Source: Alteromonas genovensis
GTDB lineage: Bacteria > Pseudomonadota > Gammaproteobacteria > Enterobacterales > Alteromonadaceae
Length of the DNA: 64,000 nt
NCBI RefSeq assembly: GCF_010500895.1
Contig: NZ_JAAAWO010000004.1
Span: forward strand, 282,267-346,266
Direction: 5' to 3'
The translations under genes were made by a program, and so were the position numbers. Under the pieces are notes generated by a model. It searched no databases and was not told the origin of the DNA. It worked only from the letters and a program-made list of their open reading frames with translations. This document shows positions 19,197 to 29,265 of this stretch, piece after piece (position 1 is the first letter of the stretch; each line of letters begins with the position of its first letter).

Positions 19197-20349
19197 GAAG
19201 ACCTCCTGTGGCCTTAGATAGGGCTTGTGGTAAAGCGTGAGACGATAAGGTTGTATGACGTGCCGCATGCACTGACGAATCATAAGTAGGTGCAGCTGAC
19301 GTGTGTTTAAGCAGTGAAAAAACTATCCACAGTAAGGATAAAAGCAATATAGCGGCAAACGCGTTGTGTAATACCGCCACGGCTAATGGCAAAGCGAACA
19401 CCACATTGCTAACCCCTAAAGCAACTTGCGCAAACAGGCAGCCAATCATTATCGCGCTAACGCGCTTTAGCTGCAGAGAAGCACCGTGTTTGAAAAAGAG
19501 TGTGAGCCCTAAGGCCAGTAGATATGAAAAGGTAACGAGTGCTCCGGCTCGATGAACTATGTGCATTGTTGCTCGCTCACCGTAATCATGTGCGCCAAAC
19601 TCATAGTTCTCTGCTTCTGGAACACTGAATGCGCCAGCAAAATCAAGTCGACTTTGCCATCCCTCTTCACAAATAGGCATATCAGTGCACGCCAACGCGG
19701 CGTAGTTCGCTGATGTCCACCCTCCAAGTGCAATTTGAATCACAAGCACACCCACACCAAACAATGCGAAGGTTTTCATCCGTGAAAGGCCGGCCACTGA
19801 AGGCGATGTGACTTGCTCAGCTGAGTCCATTGAAACTGTGCTTTTTGAAACTGTGCTTTGTGAAACTGAGCTGGCGCTAGTGTCGGCTTCTCGCAGTCGT
19901 AAATACAAAAGAAACAAACAGGAAAGAACGCTGAAACCGCCTAATAAGTGGCCCATAACAACCACTGGCAACAAATTAAGAGTGACTGTCCACATACCAA
20001 GTGCAGCTTGAAAGGTAACAAGCCCCAGCAGCAGTAAAGGCAGTTTAAAAGGGGTGCCTTGCTTGCGCTGCCTAAAAGCGATAAACGCAATAGCTGCAAT
20101 GCACAAACCTAAGGTGCCGGCAAAATAACGATGTATCATTTCGTTCCATGCCTTGAAGGCCTCTACCGGCCTTTCTGGGTAAGCGGCATTTGCCGCATTC
20201 ACCTTTTCATCACTGAGGGGCACCGTCAAATTGCCGTAGCAGCCGGGCCAATCTGGACAGCCCAAGCCCGCGTCGGTAAGGCGAGTATATGCCCCAAGAA
20301 TAATGACGACTGCGGCTAAAAAGAGACTGAATAACGTGAGCTTTTTCAT
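19189..20349 (-). CDS. ctaA: Haem A synthase CtaA/COX15
   Basis: Oxidises the C8 methyl of haem O to make haem A. It has eight helices with conserved histidines, for example in [14 protein letters not shown] and [14 protein letters not shown], and the family start [20 protein letters not shown] Ser/Thr-rich insertion with repeated [13 protein letters not shown] lies mid-protein between the two four-helix halves. The ATG at 20349 has AGGGTG upstream. It is in the same transcription unit as ctaB and surf1. Confidence 0.93.
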   Translation of the reverse strand: MKKLTLFSLFLAAVVIILGAYTRLTDAGLGCPDWPGCYGNLTVPLSDEKVNAANAAYPERPVEAFKAWNEMIHRYFAGTLGLCIAAIAFIAFRQRKQGTPFKLPLLLLGLVTFQAALGMWTVTLNLLPVVVMGHLLGGFSVLSCLFLLYLRLREADTSASSVSQSTVSKSTVSMDSAEQVTSPSVAGLSRMKTFALFGVGVLVIQIALGGWTSANYAALACTDMPICEEGWQSRLDFAGAFSVPEAENYEFGAHDYGERATMHIVHRAGALVTFSYLLALGLTLFFKHGASLQLKRVSAIMIGCLFAQVALGVSNVVFALPLAVAVLHNAFAAILLLSLLWIVFSLLKHTSAAPTYDSSVHAARHTTLSSHALPQALSKATGGLHG

Positions 20350-20354
20350 AACTA

Positions 20355-20894
20355 TCACCCTATGCGAGACAATTTAAGCAGTTTTTTGATATCGGCTAAC
20401 ATATTGCGACTTTCCATCACCGCTTCTTCTTTATCGTCGCTGATTTGATAAAAAAGCATGGCGTTATTAAGCGTATCTACCACGTACACACTTTGAGACG
20501 CGAGTGGCGCAGTATCATCTACCGGCAGCGTGGCAACGTTTGGATAATCCACAAGAGAAGCCAGTGCGTTAGCGTCACTCGTTGGTGTAGCCAACACTAA
20601 TGCTTGGGCGCGGTCAGACTCTTTGCCGAGCGCTAACCACACTTGATTAATACTGAAAAGTGCATTTTCACAGCGCGAATCGCACTGTGCGGGCATGACG
20701 TACAAAAGGCGCCACGTGGGTGAACTGCCTTCTAGCAAGGTCGTTAAATTGATAGTGGGTTCAAGCAGTGCGCCCTTATTCGTTGAGGCTTTGTTAAACC
20801 AATCGTTTTCTAGGGCGAGCTTTGCTAACACCACGGGGAGCACAAATACGGCGACCATAATTATTAGTGTTTTTTTGGATGTAGTATTACTCAT
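20355..20894 (-). CDS. Membrane-anchored protein of the oxidase assembly cluster
   Basis: About 179 aa: one N-terminal helix (TLIIMVAVFVLPVVLAKLAL) followed by a soluble domain with MPAQCDSRCENALFSI, which resembles the CxxxC region of the SCO/thioredoxin fold. Genes of this type sit between surf1 and ctaA in many Gammaproteobacteria. The ATG at 20894 has AAGGACG upstream and overlaps the surf1 stop by eight bases. A role in oxidase maturation is inferred from place only. Confidence 0.75.
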   Translation of the reverse strand: MSNTTSKKTLIIMVAVFVLPVVLAKLALENDWFNKASTNKGALLEPTINLTTLLEGSSPTWRLLYVMPAQCDSRCENALFSINQVWLALGKESDRAQALVLATPTSDANALASLVDYPNVATLPVDDTAPLASQSVYVVDTLNNAMLFYQISDDKEEAVMESRNMLADIKKLLKLSRIG

Positions 20895-21591
20895 GAATAC
20901 GTCCTTTTTTACTGATTGCAAACCCACCTATTGCAGCTGCTGCAATGGCTAAACCGAACCATTGCACCGCATACCCTAAGTGTTTTTCTGGAGGCATAAC
21001 TACCGGCTTATAATCGCGAACAAAAGCCGAGTCTGGTGAAGTAAGCTCTACAACGTAAGGAAGAAGTTTGATGTTTAAACTCTGATTTAACGACGCAAAG
21101 GCTACCTGTTGAATAAGTGCGGGAAACTGAGAAAAATTAACATTCGTTTCTGTGATAAGGGGGTTACTGCCAGGTACAGTGATAACTCCCTCAAATTCTT
21201 TGTTGCCGTTAGGCAGGTTTACTTCAGGAATAGTGCGCTGAAGGTCAGGGGCAGCTATCCAACCATAATTCACCAAAATCCAACCCGCATTCGTTGACAC
21301 AGGGGCGAATACATCAAAGCCAACCTGCTGTTCGTGAATTTGATTATCAAGCAATAGGGGGCGAGTACTGTCTGGCGTTCCCACAAAGTTAATGGAGATA
21401 TCTCTAGGGTCTTTTTGTGACAGGGCATCAATTAACGAGAGGCTTTCATTGCTTTGCTTTTGCGCTATGCTAGCTAAACGTTGCTGTTTTTCTACCATGC
21501 GTTCCAGTTGCCAAAACCCAAGGCCGCACATCGCCGCAACACTAAGCGCGGTGAGTAACCAGGGAATTAAAAACTGTGAACGTTGTGGCAT
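20887..21591 (-). CDS. SURF1 family cytochrome oxidase assembly protein
   Basis: 234 aa with two terminal transmembrane helices (about 7-25 and 212-230) flanking a periplasmic domain, the usual Surf1 plan. GFWQLERMVEKQ near the start and HLGYAVQWFGLAIAA near the end are family signatures. Surf1 assists insertion of haem A into subunit I. The ATG at 21591 has GGAGC upstream and is preferred to a TTG eight codons earlier. Confidence 0.9.
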   Translation of the reverse strand: MPQRSQFLIPWLLTALSVAAMCGLGFWQLERMVEKQQRLASIAQKQSNESLSLIDALSQKDPRDISINFVGTPDSTRPLLLDNQIHEQQVGFDVFAPVSTNAGWILVNYGWIAAPDLQRTIPEVNLPNGNKEFEGVITVPGSNPLITETNVNFSQFPALIQQVAFASLNQSLNIKLLPYVVELTSPDSAFVRDYKPVVMPPEKHLGYAVQWFGLAIAAAAIGGFAISKKGRIHE

Positions 21592-21636
21592 GTTTAACAG
21601 CTCCAACCAAAACAAATAATAAAAGAAGAGATGGTT

Positions 21637-21846
21637 ATGTTAATAAAAATAATTCTTGTCGCTCTGGTACTGTTTATGATTGTTAATCTTTTCATGGCCA
21701 TGCGCGTGATGATGAAAAACGATCCGAAAGACGGGCCAATGAGCAAATATATAGGTCGACGGGTTTTCACCTCAGTCATCATTGTTGCGCTAATACTAAT
21801 TGCCATTAGTACCGGAGTTATTTCGCCAAACCCCCGACCTTACTGA
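21637..21846 (+). CDS. DUF2909 family small membrane protein
   Basis: 69 aa with two helices, the first at residues 1-20 and the second near 47-62. MVNLFMAM-like and DPKDGPMSKYIGRRVF patterns match the short DUF2909 proteins that sit beside surf1 on the opposite strand in related genomes. AGAAGAG precedes either of two ATGs (21631, 21637). It is likely oxidase related, but no function is known. Confidence 0.75.
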   Translation: MLIKIILVALVLFMIVNLFMAMRVMMKNDPKDGPMSKYIGRRVFTSVIIVALILIAISTGVISPNPRPY

Positions 21847-21862
21847 GGTTTGGCGCTTTTTC
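21824..21862. terminator. Terminator at the DUF2909 stop
   Basis: CGCCAAACC (21824-21832) pairs with GGTTTGGCG (21847-21855), followed by CTTTTTC. The stop codon is inside the loop side of the hairpin. It would end plus-strand transcription before the convergent ctaE gene. Confidence 0.8.
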
Positions 21863-21928
21863 TCGCTTTCATTAGCGTTGCCATTTCCCTAGGTATACAC
21901 ATTAAGACGCAGTAGCGCTTAACCCTAC

Positions 21929-22810
21929 CTAAAGCACGTAAACGAAAATAAACAACATTACCCACACCACATCAACGAAGTGCCAATACCAACTTCCCGC
22001 TTGGAAGGCAAAGTGCTCTTTAGGCGTAAAATGACCTTTCAATACTCTAAAAAACATCACAATAAGAATAATGGTGCCAAGGGTAACGTGCATGCCGTGA
22101 AACCCGGTGAGCATAAAGAAGGTGTTGCCGTAAATACCTGATTGCAGCGTTAACCCTAGGTCGCGGTAGGCATGGATATACTCTTCAACCTGTAGGAACA
22201 AGAACCCGCAGCCAAGCAAAATGGTAATACCCAGCATAATGGTAAGTTGCTTGCGCTTGTTCTGCTCTAGTCCCACGTGTGCAAAGTGCAGCGTTACCGA
22301 TGAGATAAGCAGAATAATGGTATTAATGGTAGGCAGACCACCTGGGCTCATTTCTTGGGTAGATATGCCGCCAGGTGTGCTTACCAATGGCCACATAGCT
22401 TCAAACCCAGGCCACAGTACTTCATTGGTCATAGCGTTGTTAGAATCGCCGCCAAGCCAGGGTACTGCGATAAATCGGGCGTAATACAAGGCACCAAAAA
22501 ATGCGCCGAAAAACATCACCTCAGAGAAGATGAACCAACTCATTCCCTGTCGATATGAACGACCTAACTGGTCGCTGTACAGGCCCGCCATCGATTCGTC
22601 AATTTGATTCTTAAACCATCCCACCAGCATGACAAGTAAAACGACAATACCGGCAAGCAATATATAGCTGCCGTAACCGCTTTCGCCCTTCGTTGCTTCA
22701 ACCACAAAGTTACCGGCCCCGACTGCAATTAAAAACAGGGCAATCGCACCCACAATGGGCCACGGACTTTGCGCGGGTACATAATATTTTTGATATTCTT
22801 GCTGCATCAT
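21929..22810 (-). CDS. ctaE: Cytochrome c oxidase subunit III
   Basis: 293 aa with seven helices. GFHGMHVTLGTIILIVM, FHFVDVVWVMLFIFVYVL-type ending and SEVMFFGAFFGALYYAR are subunit III signatures. It stabilises subunit I and its proton uptake. It is the last of the ctaCDGE structural order on this strand. Confidence 0.95.
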   Translation of the reverse strand: MMQQEYQKYYVPAQSPWPIVGAIALFLIAVGAGNFVVEATKGESGYGSYILLAGIVVLLVMLVGWFKNQIDESMAGLYSDQLGRSYRQGMSWFIFSEVMFFGAFFGALYYARFIAVPWLGGDSNNAMTNEVLWPGFEAMWPLVSTPGGISTQEMSPGGLPTINTIILLISSVTLHFAHVGLEQNKRKQLTIMLGITILLGCGFLFLQVEEYIHAYRDLGLTLQSGIYGNTFFMLTGFHGMHVTLGTIILIVMFFRVLKGHFTPKEHFAFQAGSWYWHFVDVVWVMLFIFVYVL

Positions 22811-22831
22811 TATCTCCTTATCCTTATTGGG

Positions 22832-23419
22832 CTATTCGCCGCTTTGTGCTGACGATTCCATAAAAGGATTCGGTTTAGTTGTTAGGTCACTTGCTCTCGC
22901 GGTGACGTCATAGAGTGTGTACTGCAATGTAAAAAACGTTATTTCTTCTGGAAGCTGTGGATCTACGTAAAACTGCATAGGCATATAGGCTTCTGCTCCA
23001 GCCTGCAAAGGCTGTTGGTTAAAGCAAAAGCATTCTGTTTTGTTAAGGTAAATAGCGGCAGTGCCAGGGGATACCGACGGTATTGCCTGAGCAATGATAT
23101 TGCTTGAAGCTGGATTGCGAACGTAAAAGGACACTGTGTTCAATTCGCCTGGGTGTACTTTGATTCGCTTGGTTTCTGCTCGAAACTCCCACGGCATTCC
23201 GGTGTTCGTGCGAGTGATGAACTCAACGGTCACTTCTCTGCTTTCATCAATCTCTACGGATTGATAAACCGCTGCGATTCCCTCTGTTTTCCCGTTGATA
23301 CCTGCAATATCACAAAACACATCGTAAAGTGGTACTAGAGCAAAGCCGAATCCAAACATACCAATAACAATGGCGATTAATTTCACAACCATCTTATTGT
23401 TTGCACTTGCTTGCGTCAT
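22832..23419 (-). CDS. ctaG: Cytochrome c oxidase assembly protein CtaG/Cox11
   Basis: 195 aa with a single N-terminal membrane helix and a periplasmic Ig-like domain. The copper ligands are the Cys pair in ECFCFNQQ. It delivers CuB to subunit I. It lies between ctaD and ctaE, as usual. Confidence 0.93.
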   Translation of the reverse strand: MTQASANNKMVVKLIAIVIGMFGFGFALVPLYDVFCDIAGINGKTEGIAAVYQSVEIDESREVTVEFITRTNTGMPWEFRAETKRIKVHPGELNTVSFYVRNPASSNIIAQAIPSVSPGTAAIYLNKTECFCFNQQPLQAGAEAYMPMQFYVDPQLPEEITFFTLQYTLYDVTARASDLTTKPNPFMESSAQSGE

Positions 23420-23515
23420 ACACTTCGCCTCCGGTTGAGACCTGAATCACTTGGTGGGCAAGAGAATAAAACTTGTCGTCCCCTTGCACCACTAAGCCCA
23501 ATACTCACTTCACAC

Positions 23516-25129
23516 TTACTTTACTAGTGGCGGCGTTTCGAAAGTGTGGTAAGGGGCTGGAGAAGGTATTTCCCACTCGAGTCCTTCTGCACCGTCCCAC
23601 ACCTGAGCCGATACTGGTTCACCTTGCTTCTTACACGCTTTAATCAATAGTGCTAAGAAAATAAGTTGTGATAAACCGAAGGCAAAACCGCCTAGGCTTA
23701 TCCACTTATTAAAGTCGGCAAACTGAAGTGCATAGTCTGGGATTCGGCGTGGCATACCTGCCAATCCAACAAAGTGCATGGGGAAAAACAGCACATTTAC
23801 CGATACTAACGAGCACCAGAAATGCCATTTTGCCAACGTGGTGTTGTACATCTTGCCCGTCCACTTAGGCAGCCAGTAATACACCGCCGCCATAATGGAA
23901 AAGACCGCGCCAGTAACCAAGACATAATGGAAGTGCGCAACCACGAAGTAAGTGTCATGGTATTGGAAATCAACAGGTGTTATCGCCAGCATGAGTCCTG
24001 ATAAGCCGCCAATAGTGAATAGCACAATAAACGCAATGGCGAACATCATTGGCATTTCAAATGTCAGTGAGCCTCGCCACATTGTGGCTACCCAGTTGAA
24101 TACTTTCACCCCCGTCGGCACAGAGATAAGCATGGTGGCGAACATAAAGAACATTTCCATGTACACCGGCATACCCGTGGTAAACATATGGTGAGCCCAC
24201 ACTACGAAGGACAGCAGTGCAATCGAAGCGGTTGCGTATACCATAGAGGCGTAACCAAACAGCGGTTTTCGTGAGAACGTTGGCACAATTTGAGAAATAA
24301 TACCAAATGCGGGCAATATCATTATGTACACTTCCGGATGACCGAAAAACCAGAAAATATGCTGGAACATGACCGGGTCTCCGCCACCGGCCGCATCGAA
24401 GAAGCTCGTACCAAAAAACTTGTCCGTCAGAACCATTGTCACCGCACCGGCGAGTACAGGCATAACGGCGATAAGCAAGAACGCAGTAATCAACCATGTC
24501 CATACGAACAAAGGCATTTTCATCCACGTCATACCTGGGGCACGCATATTAAATATGGTGACGATAACGTTTATCGCTCCCATTATTGAAGAGATACCCA
24601 TGATATGAACAGAGAACACAAATAGCGCGGTAGAATCACCACTGTACGTTGTTGATAGCGGAGCATAGAAAGTCCAACCAAATGCCGGACCGCCACCCTC
24701 CATAAATAACGAGCTAAGTAGAATTAAGAACGCCCCTGGCAAAATCCAAAAGCTCCAGTTGTTCATTCTGGGAAGCGCCATGTCTGGCGCGCCTATCATC
24801 ATTGGAATTAGCCAGTTTGCCAAACCTGTAAACGCCGGCATTACGGCGCCAAATACCATAATTAGCCCGTGAACGGTGGTCATCTGGTTAAAGAAGTTTG
24901 GTTCGACAATTTGCAACCCGGGTTGGAAAAGCTCCGCACGGATAACCATTGCCATGGCGCCGCCCACCAAAAACATGATGAAGGCAAACCAGAGGTACAG
25001 AGTACCTATATCTTTGTGATTCGTTGTAAACAGCCACCGCGTAATGCCCTTAGGTATGTGGTCGTGGTGCTCATGCTCATCGTGATGCACAGAGGTATCT
25101 GGCGAAATTACTTCAGTTGCTTTACTCAT
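23516..25129 (-). CDS. ctaD: Cytochrome c oxidase subunit I
   Basis: 537 aa, twelve helices, the haem a/haem a3-CuB catalytic subunit. The CuB and cross-linked Tyr region reads FWFFGHPEVYIMILP, and the haem ligand helix VAHFHYVLVTGAVF is present. The Glu of HPEVY indicates an A-type oxidase with a D channel. A His-rich N-terminus (HHDEHEHHDHIPKG) precedes helix 1. Start and neighbours match ctaD of other Gammaproteobacteria. Confidence 0.97.
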   Translation of the reverse strand: MSKATEVISPDTSVHHDEHEHHDHIPKGITRWLFTTNHKDIGTLYLWFAFIMFLVGGAMAMVIRAELFQPGLQIVEPNFFNQMTTVHGLIMVFGAVMPAFTGLANWLIPMMIGAPDMALPRMNNWSFWILPGAFLILLSSLFMEGGGPAFGWTFYAPLSTTYSGDSTALFVFSVHIMGISSIMGAINVIVTIFNMRAPGMTWMKMPLFVWTWLITAFLLIAVMPVLAGAVTMVLTDKFFGTSFFDAAGGGDPVMFQHIFWFFGHPEVYIMILPAFGIISQIVPTFSRKPLFGYASMVYATASIALLSFVVWAHHMFTTGMPVYMEMFFMFATMLISVPTGVKVFNWVATMWRGSLTFEMPMMFAIAFIVLFTIGGLSGLMLAITPVDFQYHDTYFVVAHFHYVLVTGAVFSIMAAVYYWLPKWTGKMYNTTLAKWHFWCSLVSVNVLFFPMHFVGLAGMPRRIPDYALQFADFNKWISLGGFAFGLSQLIFLALLIKACKKQGEPVSAQVWDGAEGLEWEIPSPAPYHTFETPPLVK

Positions 25130-25138
25130 AACTCGCTC

Positions 25139-26302
25139 CTAGTTTCCTGACGCTGCGGCGTTGACATCTTTAGCCTGAACCATGTCGCCGGTGTTATTAC
25201 CCCATGCGTTTCGCTCATAAGTAACAACCGCTGCAATTTCTTTTAGGCTTAGCATTTTGCTGAACGACTGCATTGCCGTTCCGGCCTTACCGTGAAGCAC
25301 TATTTCAATGTGCCCTTGCTGATCTTCCAATGCCATCTTGCTGCCTTTAAGCGCAGGGAAAACGCCCGGTAAACCTTCGCCATTTGGCATATGACACGCC
25401 GCGCATGTTGCGTTGTATACACGCTCGCCCTCTGTCATCAGTTCATCCATAGACATATTCATTGATAGTAGGCGTTGCTCTTCTTCTTTAGTTTGGCGAA
25501 CGCGCTCTTCTTGCTCGCCCATCCATGCGTTAAACTCTGAAGGTTCTTTCGCAATGACCACCACCGGCATATACCCGTGATCTTTACCACACAGCTCTGC
25601 ACACTGGCCTCGATATACACCAGGCTCATTCACCTTTGCCCATGCTTCGTTGATGAAACCAGGGTTAGCATCTTTTTTAACGGCAAAATCAGGTACCCAC
25701 CACGAGTGGATAACATCATCTGACGTGATCAAAAACCGTACCTTCTGCCCTGTTGGTATAACCAAAGGACGATCGACTTCTAATAAATAATTGTCGGTTT
25801 TTGTGAATTTGTTTTGAATTTGTTCGCGCTGAGTAGCCAGTAAGGAGTAATACTCAACATCGCTGTCCATATACTTGTAGTGCCATTTCCACTGCGACCC
25901 CGTGACTAGCACGGTCATGTCAGCTTCAGATGTATCTTCCATGGCAATAAGCGTATTAGCTGCGGGTACGGCCATAAAAATTAGGATGAGGAATGGAACC
26001 ACTGTCCATGCAATTTCCACTTTCACATTTTCGTGGAAATTCGCAGGCTTTGCGCCACGGGATTTTCTGTGCAGGTACATGGAGGCAAACATGACGCCAA
26101 ACACAACTACAGCGATGGCTACACAAATAAAGAACATAAGCATGTGCAGGTCGTACACCTGGCCACTTATATCGGTAGCGCCCCGTCTAAGGTTGAGCGA
26201 AGACAATTCTTCAGCCGCCTCTTGCGCAGAAAGGAATTGAGAAAAAAACAAAAATGGTACACTTGCACACCATTTTGCAGTCGCGGTCTTTAGTGATTTC
26301 AC
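25139..26302 (-). CDS. ctaC: Cytochrome c oxidase subunit II with fused cytochrome c domain
   Basis: 387 aa. The order is a signal-like N-terminus, two membrane helices, the CuA cupredoxin domain (ligands in GQCAELCGKDHGYMP), a charged linker, and a C-terminal class I cytochrome c with CAACH (residues about 300-304) and a later Met ligand. The extra haem group makes this a caa3-type subunit that accepts electrons from a soluble or membrane c-type cytochrome. It is the first gene of the cluster, preceded by a 580-base gap that should hold the promoter. Confidence 0.95.
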   Translation of the reverse strand: MKSLKTATAKWCASVPFLFFSQFLSAQEAAEELSSLNLRRGATDISGQVYDLHMLMFFICVAIAVVVFGVMFASMYLHRKSRGAKPANFHENVKVEIAWTVVPFLILIFMAVPAANTLIAMEDTSEADMTVLVTGSQWKWHYKYMDSDVEYYSLLATQREQIQNKFTKTDNYLLEVDRPLVIPTGQKVRFLITSDDVIHSWWVPDFAVKKDANPGFINEAWAKVNEPGVYRGQCAELCGKDHGYMPVVVIAKEPSEFNAWMGEQEERVRQTKEEEQRLLSMNMSMDELMTEGERVYNATCAACHMPNGEGLPGVFPALKGSKMALEDQQGHIEIVLHGKAGTAMQSFSKMLSLKEIAAVVTYERNAWGNNTGDMVQAKDVNAAASGN

Positions 26303-26844
26303 TCAGCACCTCCGTAATGGTAGAACCATTAACGCCAAATGTTGTTATGCGCAGTCTCTACCAAGTGGTTTGTGAACGATTAACTCAATACATCGATTTG
26401 TAAATTGAATTCAAAGTCATTGTTATTATTTTGTTAAAGCTTGTATAAGAATTGCGCAATAATGGCGTTCCGTCTAGTCTTTTCTGTTAAAAATTTAATG
26501 AGACGGTTAAAATTTAATCTAACGCTGTTTGAGCAGTGGGTTTTATGATGCAGTGTGAAGCGAGGTAAATCAGGGGGTAGTCAGTTTATTTGTAGTGAAA
26601 ACTACACCGATTCTCTTGTAACGGAAAACACTATTTAGTTTCTAAAAATCAACCGTTAACCGCGAAAAATTGAACAAATTTCACACAAGACCAAGGCCAT
26701 ATAGTATGTAATGCCTTGCTAATATTAGATATAAAGCGTGTGAGAATTTTTATCAGATATAGAAATATATCAATGGCATTTATAACCACTGAAAGTCTTA
26801 GCTAAGAGTGGTTTTATTAAGCATATAAACAAACTTAAGTGCTA
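26303..26844. other. Intergenic region between ctaC and lexA
   Basis: 540 bases without a supported gene. It is AT-rich with several possible -10 hexamers, and it must contain the promoter of the minus-strand cta cluster. I see no operator I can name. Confidence 0.6.
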
Positions 26845-26869
26845 AAAAAAGCGGCTATAGAGCCGCTTT
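26845..26869 (-). terminator. Terminator of lexA
   Basis: AAAGCGGCT (26848-26856) pairs with AGCCGCTTT (26861-26869) over a four-base loop. Read on the minus strand, the stem is followed by a T run. It lies 20 bases after the lexA stop. Confidence 0.85.
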
Positions 26870-26889
26870 CACAATAACGTCATAAAAGG

Positions 26890-27516
26890 CTACATCCAGT
26901 CGGCGTTTCGAATAACGCCAACGGCAATACCTTCAATAGCAAACGGCTCGTTTGCCAAGTCGACTTTAATAGGCGAAAACTCATCGTTTTCAGCATGAAG
27001 TAATACTTCTCTACCACGTCTTTCTAGTCGCTTCACCGTCACGTCTTCGTCAACTCTTGCTACTACTACTTGGCCGTTGTGGACGTCGGTCGTGCGATGT
27101 ACTGCTAGCAAGTCGCCATCGAGTATACCAATGTCTTTCATACTCATGCCGTTTACGCGAAGCAAAAAGTCTGCGTGAGGCTGGAATAGGGCAGGATCCA
27201 CTTTATAGTGCGACTCTACGTGCTCTTGAGCAAGAATAGGCTCACCAGCGGCGACTCTACCAATTAACGGTAATCCTTCCTCTTCAACCACTTCTTCTTC
27301 AATAGGAACAGTCAGTTTGATACCGCGAGACGTTCCTGGCAAAATTTCAATAACGCCTTTACGCGCAAGTGCCTTTAGATGTTCTTCAGCAGCGTTAGCA
27401 GACCTAAAACCTAGGTGACGGGCTATTTCTGCACGCGTAGGCGGCATTCCCGTTTCTTGCATGTTTGATTTTATAAGTTCTAAAACTTCAGTTTGTCGAG
27501 CTGTGAGTGGGCGCAT
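26890..27516 (-). CDS. lexA: LexA repressor
   Basis: 208 aa. The N-terminal winged helix ([25 protein letters not shown]) binds SOS boxes. The autocleavage site is Ala90-Gly91 in GRVAAGEP, and the catalytic dyad is Ser125 (VNGMSM) and Lys162 (DVTVKRL). RecA filaments trigger self-cleavage and release of DNA-repair genes. Two SOS boxes lie just upstream, so autorepression is expected. Confidence 0.97.
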   Translation of the reverse strand: MRPLTARQTEVLELIKSNMQETGMPPTRAEIARHLGFRSANAAEEHLKALARKGVIEILPGTSRGIKLTVPIEEEVVEEEGLPLIGRVAAGEPILAQEHVESHYKVDPALFQPHADFLLRVNGMSMKDIGILDGDLLAVHRTTDVHNGQVVVARVDEDVTVKRLERRGREVLLHAENDEFSPIKVDLANEPFAIEGIAVGVIRNADWM

Positions 27517-27523
27517 AAAAGAC

Positions 27524-27558
27524 CTGTCTGTCTATACAGTTCCTGTAAGTATATACAC
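27524..27558 (-). promoter_or_regulatory. Two tandem LexA boxes of the lexA promoter
   Basis: Box 1 at 27524-27539 is a full CTGT-N8-ACAG match. Box 2 at 27543-27558 is CTGT-N8-ACAC, one base off. They are 3 bases apart and 8 bases before the start codon, the same tandem arrangement as in E. coli lexA. Confidence 0.9.
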
Positions 27559-27957
27559 CTAAACATAAATGACAAGCGCAGACACGCTGTCATAGACAAA
27601 AAAATGTGGGTTCCAGTTTAATTCAGTAAAATTCCAGAGCAGTTAAATTTTCAGGAAGTAAGTACATTGTCCTTCCACTCTATATAGGCTCTACCATGGA
27701 AGCTTTTTCAGTCACATTTACACATCATGAATCAAAGATATGGAAAAAAAGGTCACATTAAATCGGAAACTCTCTCTACTGGTGAAAATCGTATAGCCAA
27801 GATCTGCGTATAATTTGCAAATATTAAGCAAATTCAGAAGACGCCTACTGCGCACCTGATTTAGGCGTTGACTATCAGCTTCATGTGTCATAGTAATCTT
27901 TTACTGGTCTTGCGAACTTAGTTTATAGCTGTATCAATGCTATTCAGCTGACCACTT
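27559..27957. other. Gap at the core/accessory boundary
   Basis: About 400 bases with no supported gene, repeat or RNA. It separates lexA from the first accessory gene. Confidence 0.5.
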
Positions 27958-28451
27958 TTAGCCGTTGCATGCCGATAGCATTTTATCAATCTGCCGTTTC
28001 TCGCTCGATACGAGTTTTAAATCATACTTATCCATAACGTACATGAACTTTGCGATGTAATCACATCGAAAAAGATGATTCGCCGGTAGCCATTCATCAG
28101 GCCCCTTAGCCCCTTTCTGTCGATTCAAAGAAGCTTTTACTAATAGTAAGTTTTCTCTATCGTTAGCAAAGGCTTGTCGCTTTTCTCTCGACCATTTATC
28201 ACCGCCATGGCCGTGTGCGAATTTCAATGGCACGATATGGTCTAGGTCGAGTGCAATAGAATCATGAAAAACCTCTCCAGAGTATGGGTCTAACCACTCC
28301 CCCTCTTTCACATTGCAAGTCTTCTGCGTTTTAAAAGATACACTTGTTCTAGATGTAGATATTAATAATTCATGTCGCGTGTTCTGACAATCACCATCGC
28401 CATCTATCCAATGGGGCCAATCGTTTCTGTTATATAAAGCAACAAAATTTC
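27958..28451 (-). pseudogene. 3' half of an interrupted HNH-nuclease lipoprotein gene
   Basis: Read from 28446 the frame gives NFVALYNRNDWPHW, then DGDCQNTRHELL, then the HNH core LDLDHIVPLKFAHGHGG, with ENLLLVKASLNRQKGAKGP and a conserved end. This is the C-terminal nuclease part of a family of exported HNH proteins whose N-terminus carries a GGRLPK motif. No start codon lies upstream before an in-frame stop. The matching N-terminal half is at 30073-30357, beyond a 1.62-kb insertion. The GTG at 28311 would give only a truncated protein lacking the DGDCQ motif. Confidence 0.88.
28444..28451. repeat. Left copy of 8-bp target site duplication
   Basis: AAAATTTC, identical to 30073-30080, directly abuts the left terminal inverted repeat. 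Confidence 0.88.
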
Positions 28452-28660
28452 GCCTATTTGCATTCTAAGGTTGGAAATCAGTTTTTCTGCCAAAGTAATG
28501 AGGAAGCGCTGCTGGTTGGAATCTAAAATATGAGGGGCGGCATTGTACGTAAAGCAGACATTTTACCTTTCCCATGAAAATACGGAGTATGTTTCTTCAA
28601 GGGAAACGGGTGTTACTATGAATTCAATCCAATAAGCTATTATGTTTCAAGGAAAGTTGA

Positions 28661-29047
28661 GTGAAGGTATTCTTAGTAGCCGCGCTGGCGCTATCACTAG
28701 CAATTAATGTATATCAGCTTACGTTCATCCCAAAAGCTGCGAACTTAGTCATAGCCAATTCGTCACAAGCGGAATGCATTAAACAATTACGCTCGTCGTC
28801 TAGTGAGACAAATGTTATTGGCCCTAACTTTCTTTCCGGATATTTAGCACTAGACCTTAACCTCAACTCCAATACCTCTTTCAGTAAAGAAGTATCTGGT
28901 TGTTATTTTGACAGTTACATAGAAAACGTTACTGTAGAGAACCTAGCTGAAAATGTTCAGCTTTTACGCTCAACGGGCAGTAGTAGCGTTACATTTTTCA
29001 AAGACGCAACTTCTGACAAGTTCACTGTATACGGCCGGAGTGAATGA
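28661..29047 (+). CDS. Small exported or membrane-anchored protein, function unknown
   Basis: 128 aa beginning with GTG at 28661 behind AAGGAAAG. The first 20 residues are hydrophobic and may be a signal anchor. The remainder is Ser/Asn-rich, with two cysteines (QAECIKQL and SGCYFDS) that could form a disulfide. No family is recognised. It is the first gene in the transposase-less element and is followed within six bases by an attC-like palindrome, the layout of a gene cassette. Confidence 0.6.
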   Translation: MKVFLVAALALSLAINVYQLTFIPKAANLVIANSSQAECIKQLRSSSSETNVIGPNFLSGYLALDLNLNSNTSFSKEVSGCYFDSYIENVTVENLAENVQLLRSTGSSSVTFFKDATSDKFTVYGRSE

Positions 29048-29052
29048 AACAT

Positions 29053-29151
29053 ACAAACAAATTATGGCGCCCGCCGAGGCGGGCTGGGACGCTAACACGC
29101 AGGCGGCTTCGCCATTTTCGCCAGCGCGTCCGCGCCCCATATTTGGGTGTT
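29053..29151 (+). repeat. attC-like imperfect palindrome after the 28661 gene
   Basis: The outer arm ACAAACAAATTATGGCGC pairs imperfectly with GCGCCCCATATTTGGGTGT at 29132-29150. An inner stem GGACGC/GCGTCC and GC-rich hairpins lie between. It starts just past a stop codon and ends in GTGTTGAT, close to but not matching the GTTRRRY core, so it is either a degenerate attC or an unrelated palindrome. Confidence 0.5.
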
Positions 29152-29265
29152 GATATGATTCCCGCTGTCAATAAGCATGACGACATACCCGCAGACTTCT
29201 TTCATTAGCGTTGTGGATCTGACTGGCGCTTGATACCCCATGGTTTCAGGGGCACGTTGGCTCGG